A program made the translations under genes and the position numbers. DNA of 64,000 nt, taken from assembly GCA_947359465.1 (NCBI GenBank), contig OX375876.1, forward strand, positions 118,973,444-119,037,443. Direction: 5' to 3'. Shown piece after piece: positions 13,801 through 25,800 of the stretch. Under the pieces are notes generated by a model. That model was given only the letters and a program-made list of their open reading frames with translations. It ran no database searches and was not told the origin of the DNA. The number at the start of each line of letters is the position of its first letter. Position 1 is the first letter of the stretch. The stretch is from Metellina segmentata. Lineage: Eukaryota; Arthropoda; Arachnida; Araneae; Tetragnathidae.

Positions 13801-16800
13801 CTCAGCCTCCTGGATGGGAAATCAAGCTGGAAACTAAAGGAATACCACTAGCAACTATTCTCCTTTGGTTTCCAGATATAACTTGTTTACTTATGTCAGT
13901 TTAAGTCAACTAATAAAATTCAAAATTTTTCCCGAGTGGAATTTTTAAGAGTAGGTTCTTAATATCGCCTACACCTGTTCCAATTACCAACACCAGACGA
14001 AATTAGGAGCTACTGTTAAAAACGATTTGCTAGTAGAGCATACATACCTACTTTTAGCACACTGCTGGCCACCCAAATTGCAGCACCAAAAAAGACAAGA
14101 GATATCACAACAAAATTTATTTTGTAGATAACATGTTGACCAAGTATCAAATGATTAAATTTATAGACTTCTGTGAAGTGTGGTTCCTGCCAATATCAGT
14201 AGCCAGAGTAGCCGCCATTGTTGGAGATCATCGCTGCCACACGTCTCGGCATTGATTCAAAGAGACTTTGGATGTGTTCTTGGGTGACAGCAGACCAAGC
14301 AGCTTCCACACGTTGCCAAAGTTGATCTGGTGTGGCAGCTGGGGATGTAATCTGGGTGAATCGTTGAGCAACCATGGACCACGTTTTCTATCGGCGAAAG
14401 ATCCAGAGAGCGAGCTGGCCAGGGAAGCAATTCAATCTGGCGATTGACGAAGAACCCTTGGACAATGCGTGCCACGTGTGGTCGCGCATTATCCTGTTGA
14501 AATATGGCTGTGGGCAAGCCCTGAAGGTAAGGAAGGACAACTGGCTCCAACACCTCCAAGATGTAGCGCTGGCTGTTTAAAGTACCGACAATGCGTACTA
14601 GAGGAGTGCGAGAGTGATATCCAATACCGCCCCATACCATAATACCTGGTGGAGGACCAGTGTGGCGGTGCATAACTCAGTTGTTCAGCATCCTCTCTCC
14701 ACGGTGTCTCCAGACTCGAATCCGACCATCGTGGTGTTGCAGACAGAAGCGTGACTCGTCAGTAAAGACAATTTCATTCCATTCTGCGGTCCACATCCTT
14801 TTTTCATCGCACCATTGGTGGAGGAGACGTCTGTGGTTCTGCGTCAAGGGTAGACAAAGCAATGGACGTCTTGCGGACAGACCACTCTGCTGTAAACGGC
14901 ATCGAATGGTACGCGCAGACCCTGGATGATGCGTTACAGTCTGAATGTGCTGTGCTATGGTTCGTGATGTGGCTGAGCGATCCGTCACTGCCATACGCAC
15001 AATATGCCTGTCATCACGTGAAGTGGTGCACTGAGGTGGATGCGATCGAACACGTCGGTCCGTCGTACTCTCCTGCATCCAACGATCACATATCCGCATT
15101 ACAGTTGTTTGGTTTCGTCCAACACGACTACCGATTCCCTGAAATATAATCCACAATCTCGGTAGGCCACTATCCTTCCTCTGTCGAACTCGGATACTTG
15201 ATCAAAAGATGATCGCTGTTTTCTACAAGGCATAATTGATCATTTAAAAAAAAAAAAAAATGCCGTACTTGAAATCGTCGAAATCTCCAAGCCTTAAATA
15301 GCGCTTTGAAGTGGCGCCACAAGCTCGCGTGATGTGCGTCTGCGCTGAAATTCTAATCGTTTGCATATCTCACCTCCGCTAATGCATGTTGTAAATTTCA
15401 TATTATCTGCATGCTTCCTTCAGGGTGTTGCATTTACGGTGGCCAGCAGTGTATTTAATGTAGGGGGCCGGGTGACCTGGTCGGTAGGGCATCAAGCTCG
15501 TGACTGACTGATCATAAGTTCGAGCCCAGCTGACCGAAAACTCCCGTGTAAGCTAAAGGTGACTGGTGCACGAGAAATCTGTCGTGGTCACAAAGTCCTC
15601 CATGTTCCCATAACAAATCAATACCTCTGGGGGTGCCAAACCAGGGATTGGTCTCTGGTTTGGATCAAAATTACAATCGTGTGCCTGAGTATGATTGAAT
15701 GTCGTGAAAATGTGACCTCTCCGTAATAACGAGACTTGTCGATGTGCTGCCATCTGTTGGCTAAAAATTCGAGCTAAGTCGGACTTCCTCCCAATGGGGC
15801 TCACTTGCATGGCAGCCGCACCCCCCTCGCCTCTTGCCGTCTTCGACGGGCCTGGCACTCCTTTGGTCTGCCAGTGTAGGTATAAGAAACAACAACAGAA
15901 TTTAATGTATTTTCAAGTCATAAACAAAATTATGATTTGGAAACACTTACCTGGATATTCTCTGAATGGATCGGAGACAAAAAATACGTTGATCACAGCC
16001 TCAAATACTTCAGATGCAATAGTGTTGTTGATATAACTGATAGAAACTTGACGGTGGAGCTACGTGTGGCAAAACCTAAGACTATCAAGGTAATTCCATA
16101 AACTCATAGATGTCACGCATAGTAGCTTACAAACACGAGTTGGCGATATTTGGAACACCTACCCTAAAAAATCATCATTTGTTATTTCCAATTTTCTATG
16201 ACAAAATGTTATCAAAACGCAAAATCAATATTTGAATTTAGTACATCTTTTATTTTTATGAATTTTAGTTTAAAGAAAGAAGGTCATTAATATTTTACAT
16301 TGCTATTTTTAGGAGCTGACTTATCTAACGGAAAGAGAAATACAATAGTAAGTAGACGTATTTTTAAATTGATTTTTAGTCGATTCTGATGAAGTTGGTA
16401 TCTTGTTAATTGGGACCAACCATGAATATAGCTACACAACAAAAGAATTCAGATTCGCATAATTGGGGCAACAGCTTTATCACGACAAAATGTTTTTTCA
16501 ATGTGCATCAAAGCATCAGAATTGACTAGATTCCATATCGATTTGTTTCAGAAATTTGATAATTTTATTTTCAAACATCCTATATGAAATATATTTTTCG
16601 TACACTAAAGTGATTAACATCCTAGAATAGGATACGACAGTTTTTCGTCTCGATTCCAAACGGATTTAAGTTAAATGGGGACCACACACAGACGGGTTGT
16701 TTTTCTAGCGATGTCATAAGCAATATATATTCTAGATTTCAACCAAACTCTTAACCAATTTATGAGAATACATTATCTAGTTATAGGAAATGAAACCAAA

Positions 16801-19800
16801 ATGTAAGGAAATTTCAAAAACTTTCATTTTAACCTTCATTGATTTAAGGTGTACGTATTGTGACGTCGCCGCCATCGCCACTGACCTTTGATTCCAAATT
16901 CCTGAAACATATGCCCGAGCCCTGCTGACGAACAGCTGTCCCGTTTGTTTTGGGGTGCCTGTGATTTGTGGCTTGCGGAACGAGGGGTCTGCCGACAAAG
17001 GAGAGACGTTGGAGAACTCAAAGGAAGCGGATGTTTTTTGGTTTTTGCGGTGCTCGTTGATGAGGCCTCGGCTGTCTTGCGCCTGTTTCGCACCACCCAT
17101 GTCACAGGGATGCAAATCTCTAGTGTACAAAGTGTAAATATAACTCTTTGCAAAATAAAATGCAAGTTATTTTTAAACTAGGCTGTTTCATTTTGTAGAA
17201 AGGCACACCACTCGGCCCACTACGTTACAGTATACACTATAAAATTTATTTTAAAATTTTGACTAAAAATTAATTTTTTTTTAACACAGGTACTTGGTGA
17301 ATTCTTAAAATCATTTCAGGGAGAAAAAAATGAGATTGTATAAATAGTTAATTATCTCATTAAGACATAATTAGCAAATTAGCATGTTTTTTGAAACATG
17401 ATGTCTCAAATTCTAGTTTATTCAGGAAGACGATTTCTGTTGGAAATTATTTATAATATTATTCTTCATGTTTTGAGCTTCAATTAAGTTGCTAGAAGAA
17501 ATAGTTTATTTTTTGCAATTTTTTTAATAAAGGAAGCGTAAAAAAAAATGAACATTTTTTGAGGAATTTCAATTTTTAAAAATTAATTAAAATGCTATTT
17601 CTTGACTAAATACTCTAATTAAGTATCAAAACATCCACTGCTTTATCCTGTGGCCTACCATTCTACTTTTTTTCCCTACCTCGTAGTTTTATGTTTGGCG
17701 CATCTTAGCTATGGTCCTTGCACCATAAAATAAAAGTAAAGCAACCAATCAACCCTATAAATGAATGATGGGGCTGTTAACCTATTGACTACTACTACAG
17801 ATATAACTGGAGCGATTCTTATAACTGTCAAGGTACAACTGCTGTTGTGGCGTTTTTGTACCACAGTAATAAACAGGAGTCGGACTCAGATGGATACCTT
17901 TACCAGTTTTTTTACTTCAACCTGAAAGGTCGCGATTAACTATAGGAAGACTTTTTACACAATATGTACAGGGAACATTCAATAAACGAATGTTCATAGA
18001 GATGCAAGCTTTTCTCCACTGTTAGGTTTCTTTCACCGGTGTTTAACTTCACCGTATAGCTGTCTAACGGGAGCTCTTCTTTCGCCACTTCGCACAATAT
18101 GGCTTCCTCCTTTCTCTTCGTTCTAAAGTTGATGTCAACCAAAAACTTAGAAATTTCGAGTCATTTATTGCGTACCTCCTGATTTTTATTTGCGACCACG
18201 CTCTAATAGATTAGCCAGCATTTTATACTACGTGACCTTTATTTTCGAAAACGCTCTAGTAGATTTACCAGCATATCATGCTACTCAATTCACCAGTCTT
18301 CATCAGAATGGCACTTCCTGACGGTAAGGCACTAGGAAAAACTTCGAAAAAAAAGTCCGCATGCTAACGTCTTTTTCCAGTCGTCACACTGTTCCAGCCG
18401 TAGTCTAAATTCTTTTTTGACTCGATTCTTATAACTTTCAAGGTTGAACTACTGTAGTGGCCGTAGTCTAAATTCCTTTTTGGCGTGATCAAGGTACAAC
18501 TGGCTGTACTGGCCGTAGTCTTAAGATTAAGTAAGTGGAATTGAAAGTAATAGATAGATAATTGTTGCTTGAAGGGGGGAAAAACCGAGATAATATTGAA
18601 ACATTTTTTATTTTTATTTTACAAGGAACAAATAAATTGGCTAAATAAAGAGGTTTTTGATTTCTTACGTCATGTGAGAGTAAAGCCACCTCTCCATAAT
18701 TGAGCCTCTGAATGGTACTGTGAGGATTCATTGATGAAGGCCATCCATTGATCCTCCCAATGCGAAATCTAAACACCCGACGGAGATCGCCGAGAGGCAC
18801 AGGTGCGAACCACTGCGGACAATGGAGAGTCGCCAGTCTGTCTGGACTGTTGACAGTAATACTACAAAGGAAATGTAGTTCTACCCCGCCTTTATGGATT
18901 ACTGTCATCAGCTTGGGTTGAAACAGCCGAGAGGGTTAGACGAAGCGACGCTAGATACGAGGCCAATGACAGACCCAACGGAGTGACATCAGAACCAACC
19001 AGGACCAATCGAGGACCAGTTCCGCCCAGCGGCCGGAGCGCGCCAAAATCCGAGCCGAGGAATCGGGAAAAGAAAAAATATCAGTTTTTGACTTGATCTT
19101 ATCCTGAGGTGCGTCGTACTCAGAGACCCAAATAGGTCGACCAATTTCTTCTCTTTGGAGAAGTCATTTTTGGAGTTTGGTGTGACCTCGCCCTGAGAGG
19201 ACACCTACTCAGAAGCCTTGAGAGGCTGAATACTAAAGTCCCCGCGACGTTATTTAGAAGGAACGTCCTAGAGTTCCTGGTGTAGACCGTCACCAGACGT
19301 CTATAGTGAGATCCTGTGTGGATCTGTGTCACCGACGAAGTGATCTCCTCCCGAGATAAAATTGTACGAGCGTAGTGCCGTTATACTACTCTAGAACTGT
19401 TCTTCGGTGTAGACTTTTCTTCTGCTGTAGACTTTTCTGCTGTTAGATTAGAATTGAGTTGAGACAACCTGTCCAATCTAATTATTATAGACCTATGTCT
19501 AATTTCAGAGTCTTGTATATAACATACAATTGATTAATCAAGAAAACTGTAAATAAAAATTCTTATATTAATTAAGCTAGACTGTTCTCTGTAGATTCTT
19601 CATCTGCACGCTACCCAGAGAATTCATTACAGTACCTAGAAAAAGAAATATATCAAATTAGCCGGGCTGCGCCGGCTAGTGCTCGGCGGTGTGTAATAGT
19701 ACTTTTTTTTAAACTTTTTTATACCCCGTTATTAAACATGTTTGAATTTGTATATTTTATTAATTTTGTTAGGAAAATCTTATGAAACAATTCTTCAAAT

Positions 19801-22800
19801 CATTGTATAGTCAATCCAATATTTAAGGAAAGTTGGTCGAAATATACATATACCGCTATAAAATTACCCATGTCTAGTGATATTTTTCAGGAAATAGACA
19901 TATCATTAAAATCTAACTCCTAAATAATATTTCTGCAATAGGTAATATGCCAAAATACACAATGCAAACAAAAGTAAAATTCCAATCCTTGAAAAAATGC
20001 AAAATTCTGAAAAAAAAACACGTACGTATCTATTCAAACGTGTTGAATTTCGATTACCTGAATATCTCTCTATATTATATTGTAAAATAGAATAATGCGA
20101 CAAAAGACTTTTCAACGATATTGACAAAGACAATAATAATTTATTAACAAAAAGGACACATATTTATAATGCTTGGGAATCCTCAAATAGGTCCGCAACA
20201 TCTCGCAGTCAACTCAAATACCCAAACACGGAATTCTAAATCAAATTAAAAAAGTAAACATAAATTCTGACGTGACCAGATACCGGGTATCAAAATTACG
20301 TTTAAATTACTTTTACACTAAAGGAAGAAACAAAAAGTTAGTTCAAACAGAAATATGCTATTTGAAGACAGCAAGAATTCAAAATATCTGGGTTATTTTA
20401 TTTACGTTGATTGTTGTCATTCGGCGATACACAAACAACGTCGATTTTGGGTCCACGTACGTTCTGTTATTAATAATCACCAGGAAACCAACCTTTCATA
20501 TTAAGTATGCGTGGCCAGCACGGCGTTACCTGTGACAGTTGTAACTACTGCTCGCTGATGCTCGCCAACCCCCAGTGATTGCGACGTATTCCAATTTGGT
20601 TTGCTTCGAAACGAACCCCGCATGCAACGCCGTGATGGCCTCGAAGTGGCTATTATCGAAAACATAAATCAAAACATGCTAGAATCGGAAAATTTGTCAT
20701 GGCTCCAAAGTCGGACGTCAGCGGGCGAAAATCGCAAAATTCGTTACTTCTTCATTCGAGGCTCGGGTGACGTCACATTCTAAGGGAAGAAAGAATGGTA
20801 AAAAAAACTAATGAACTAGTTTTAAATTTCAAATTTCGGGCTGGACAAAGACATCGCAAACCATTCGGACTACCTATGTGCCCAATTTCATTATTGTAAG
20901 TGCCATAGATTCGTCAGGACCATCAGGACGCTGCGTAGCGAGGGACAAACACTTCCTTTTATAATAGTAGAGAAGATAAATTCAAAACGTTATAATTTTC
21001 CAGTCAACTCTTACTGATTTCAATATTACTTTGTGTCAATTATTTATTTCTAATTTCTCTTATCTTCACAGTGCATTTACTAGGTTCAAGAATTTATACC
21101 CACGAGTGCTAAATAAAGACAAGTATGCAAGAATACCCATAGATATCATCAAGCGAATGCCAGAATTTCAGGTAAGGCTTCAGCTAATATTTGAAAAAGG
21201 CTGCATTTTAAATTTAAATTTTGTTTGTACTTTAACACCTCCTGGTGGTTGTCTCGGCGAGGTGTCATTAACAACACTGACCAGATCTTGATGGATGAGT
21301 AGTATCATAATTAGAGGGAAACTGACCAGATCGGGATCTCGTCATAATGAAAAAATTGGAAGTATCTTGATTATGAGATATCTCGTCATTTCGGGCAATC
21401 TTGTTGGAGGAGACATCTCGTCGAAACTACTAGAAGGGTATCAAGTAGAATTGCGTAATTTTACTTTGGTTAAATTATCTCAATTCAATTATCATGGTAC
21501 CCTTTTCTCGTTCCATAATTGTTATTAAAATATATTTAAACATAAGGTATATATTTGGAAAGAAAAATTCTCCAAAGGGAGGATTGATTTAAAGCGTAAT
21601 TTTTTGTCAACAAAAACATTACTCTTAACGTATTGCACAATTAGATCCATGCCCTGACCCGGATTCGAACCAGGAAATTTCCGATTCAGAGGCCAACACC
21701 TTAACCATTAGACCGGTTGGTCGGCGAGGTCTTGAGATAAATATCTGGATCTAGAAATAGTATTCCACACATGCTTAGTTAGCTCCATCTTTCAGCTAAT
21801 GTTTAGACTTTATATTAAACCAGTTTGGAGTGTAAACTTTCATAACAAATTCAGCGATTTGTATCAACTTCAAAGAAGGATCTGGAGAACTAACATACTT
21901 AGAACTCTGTTCGCTATAGTTAGCCAGCGTGAATGTGATAATGGTCCAGGACTGCGTCTCTAGCCTGTTCATCAGAACACTTACCCAATCACACCGCTTG
22001 ATATATTTCTAGTAAGTACATTTGATCCTTGCTTAAGTCACGTCTATCAGTTGTTGGTAACTCGCCGTCAATAATTTCGAAAGTTGTCACTGGCAAAGTT
22101 TCACATGTAAGGAGCGCCTTCCCAATATTTCCAAAATATGATTTTGGATCATTTGTTGGCGCATCCAAAGTTTCAAACAGATGCCTCAGAGTTAGTTCAT
22201 TAAAATGCAGGAAACATATTAAACACTGCAGAAGTTTACCAAGTTTCAATTCCGAAAACCGAATTACACCGGATTTCCATTCGGTATTAACAGATGTGCA
22301 GTCACAGCCAATTGCCAGAAGCTGTGAAAGATCTCTTGTGATCCCTTCAAAATATCACCGGTATAGTGGTTAAGGTGTTAGCCTCTAGATCGGAAGGTTC
22401 CTGGTTCGAATCCGGGTCCGGGCATGGATGTTTGTAAGCGTATGGTGTAGAGGCGGCTGCTGCACCTTAAATCTGTCGTGGCCGAAAGTCCTCACGTTGG
22501 GTTGGCGTGGAAGTTTGGAGAGTGGGGTGCCAGCTCAGGTGTTGTTTCGTCATCTGACCGTGGTTCAAAATTACGAGGTGTTGTCCTCGGATCTTTCCCT
22601 TAAAGGGACTGATCCCGGACCGTCGTCAATAGCCCGTTGTGTTGCTCTAGTAGGACGTTAACTAAACTTACCATTACCATTACCCTTCAAAATATCCGAT
22701 AATAGTCGCGGAAATCTGTTTTGCGGTGCCAAATGATGGACACAAATGAGTAATGTAACGTGAACCCGATTCTTCAATCAGAGATAAATGTTCCTTTTTT

Positions 22801-25800
22801 GCTTTTCTCGTGTATCTTTTAGTATCTACTCTCTCCTCCATCAATGTAGAATCTTCACGACCATCGAAATACAACTCCTTCAAAGGTAATGCCTGAGCTT
22901 CGCTTTAAAACTTGAAATTTTAAATCCTTTCTAACTTTAGCCTTTCCCTTCGCACCTTGTGTGTTTGTGTGTGTGTTTTTGTCAACCACCAAATCTGAGT
23001 TGTTTCTAATTATGAGTCCGGCATCGTGAAGAACACTTGAAGAAATTGAAGCCACAGCCTTGTCCGTGCGAGACTCCAAACCTGTCGGCAACCATAGCAG
23101 TTGAAGGGAGGCCAAGTTCCATTTGTGATTATTTAGATAGAAATGGAGTTAGTTATATATATATATATATAATTGTTTGTACTTACGATCAGTAAGAGAG
23201 ATTAAATGGTTCGCTGTCGATAGTTTGTAAATGTCCAGATTTAAATTTACTTCAGATATATCTGCAGAGGAATGTGAACTGTGAACCCCCCAACCCTCCT
23301 TTCACTTCCTGTCAAGGAAGTCACTCAACATACAGGGAGCATAAAAAGACGAAAAAAGTGCAATTTTCTTCAAAAATAGCAACATTTCAATTGCGATGCG
23401 AGAACAGAAGATATAATTCGATCGAAAAAATATTTTACGCCTTTCTTATTGAACCCAGTGGGCACCTCTTCCGCACTATTAGAATAGCAATATTGAAAAT
23501 AATTATACTTCCTATGCCGAATAAAAATTGCCAATTTTTACCCAAATTTCCAAAATTCAAGTGCGATGCGGGGGCAGAAGATATTATTCAATCAAAAAAA
23601 TATTTTACACCGTGTTTATTAAACCCAGAGAGAACCCTTTCCGCACTATTAGAATAGTGATTTCGAAAAAAAGTGTTTTTCGGCCCACCCTAATGTTTAT
23701 CCCTCGTATGTGGGAGGATTTAGTCCTCAATCTTAAAAGTATATCTATAACAAAAGAAATCGACGCACCAAAAAGGTGCAGAATTACAGTGGGGCCGGGC
23801 TGCAAATAACCAACCTTTACTCGAGAAGTCATGGGAAAATTTTAAGCCCCTTGATTCGTTGGTTGTCTTATCGTCATCTATGACGACACTCTAATGCAAA
23901 TGTGTGAGAAGTAGTATCAATATTTAATGGTTCTCAGTTAGTAGTAAAATATAGTAAACTAGGGGGCCCGCCCCCTGCCCGCTAACGCTCGCCAACCCCC
24001 AGAGGATTGCTTCGCAGTCCTCATTGGTTCGCTGCGCGAACCTATGCTCGCTTCGCTCGCATCAATGAAGACATGTGTCCTAGCAGAAGGAATTGTTTAC
24101 AAAATATGATATTCCAAAAAAATATTTTTCAAATCTAAATTTTATGCTGTTTTTCAGAAAAGATATTTACAGTACCTCTGAAATCAGAATTCAAATGGAA
24201 AATTTGAGCAAATTTTGACTCGAAATGTGAGCGTTGATTTGGAAATTGAAAACCCAGCATGTTGGTTGTGTGTACATTTACCCAGCACTCGAGCCACCTA
24301 CGCTTTTTCATTGAGTTTGTTGTCGAAAGTTGTAATGCAAGCGTCTTGTTGAACTATAATAGTTTGTCCCGAAACGGACCTTTTTTTTAAATGACCCTGA
24401 AAAGATCCTCCGTTTTGTTTGATTTCTATTATTTACTGCAACAGCTCGACTAAAATTCATTTTTTTTTCCAGTAAAATTTCATCCGATAACGCTATAAAT
24501 TCAATTGAAGCGCGAGGCTTTGGGATAAACAAAGAATCGTACAATGTTGCCAAAACGCGAAAACAAATAACGTCTTTTTTGCGTGCCACGTAAGAGAATT
24601 ATATATATAGATAGTATTATAATATTGAATGGTTCTCTTACTTATAATGGTTTAATGCCACTGTTGGAGCGGGCGCTTGCGAAATCGCGATTTGATAAGC
24701 TAAGTAGTTTTGGTTCTATGTTTATGGATTGCACAATATTGTGTTGACAGTTGTAACTACTTCTACCGAAAATAGAATACTTATAACAAGGAAAGCGAAA
24801 GCTTTAAGAAGTGAACGGTTGGTGCCATGTAATTGTGATCTTAATAAATGTCTTGTGTTTAAATGCAGTGTTAATTCCATTGTAGCTTCTACATGCACAA
24901 TTTTAAATGCAGTCCAATTTCGATCTATAAAAGACACCCGAGTCCTTGAACGAAACAATGGGCGGAAGCGGGTCATAGATCACGGGGTGAGAAACCAACG
25001 AATCAGCGGGCTTAAAATTTTCCCATGTCTTCTACTCGAGTATAGGCTTGTTATATGCGGCCGGGCTCGATCCACTTGGAACGGCGCTGACTAGGGACGT
25101 ATAGTCTCCAGTGACGAGTTCCGTTTCCAACTGTGTCCTGACGACAGTCGCAGACGTATCTGGAGCGTGCGGATCCTGTAATTACTATCGCACGCCACAC
25201 ATGCCCACAACAGGGCGTTATGGTCTGGGGTGTCATCTCCTTTGATAGGCGAACCCCACTGGTAGTCATTTCTGGCACACTTACAGCACATCGGTACGTA
25301 GACAACATTCTATGATCGGTTGTGCTACCGTTCCTTTTGCGACACCCTGGACATATTTTTCGACAAGGTAATGCCCGGCCGTACACGGGACGTGTTGCTA
25401 TGAATTGGCTTCAAGCTTTCCCAACACTTCCTTGTCCAGCTAGGTCTCCTGATCTCTCTCCCATAAAAAAAAATAAAAACATTTGGAACGTTATGGGAAG
25501 GCAATTGCAACCATCCCGGAATATTGACCATTCAGCCCGACCGTTGGAGACAATTTGGCAAGAAATTCCGCAGGACACCATCCGGGAACTTTTTCAGTCT
25601 ATGCCACACCGGGTGACAAATTGCATCCAGGCCAGAGGTGGACCAACGCCTTATTGACTGCCTCCCTTTGTAACGGTCAAACTCTGAAATAAGTCATTCA
25701 ATTGTTTTGAAATTTAAATCGTTTGGTTTTCTATGTATGTTCTTCACATCCACTAATTTTTATCGCAATTGGAGAACTTTTAGGTGAGTCGATTTTTTTT

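Larger units (their letters stand above)
13754..16166. mobile_element. TIR transposon of unknown class, carrying a nested Tc1 and a SINE
   Basis: A 25-bp perfect inverted repeat, TAGGGTAGGTGTTCC followed by AAATATCGCC, lies at 13754-13778 and inverted at 16142-16166. Removing the Tc1 (14062-15451) and the SINE (15463-15897) leaves about 0.6 kb. No transposase of its own and no clear target duplication were found. Confidence 0.6.

Noticed and set aside
21648..21725. Possible tRNA gene
   Set aside because: Has A- and B-box words, but the sequence equals the SINE head and there is no paired acceptor stem.
22428..22661. 77-codon frame, and the similar 34592-34795 and 4220-4414 frames
   Set aside because: They are translations of the SINE body and recur with the repeat.
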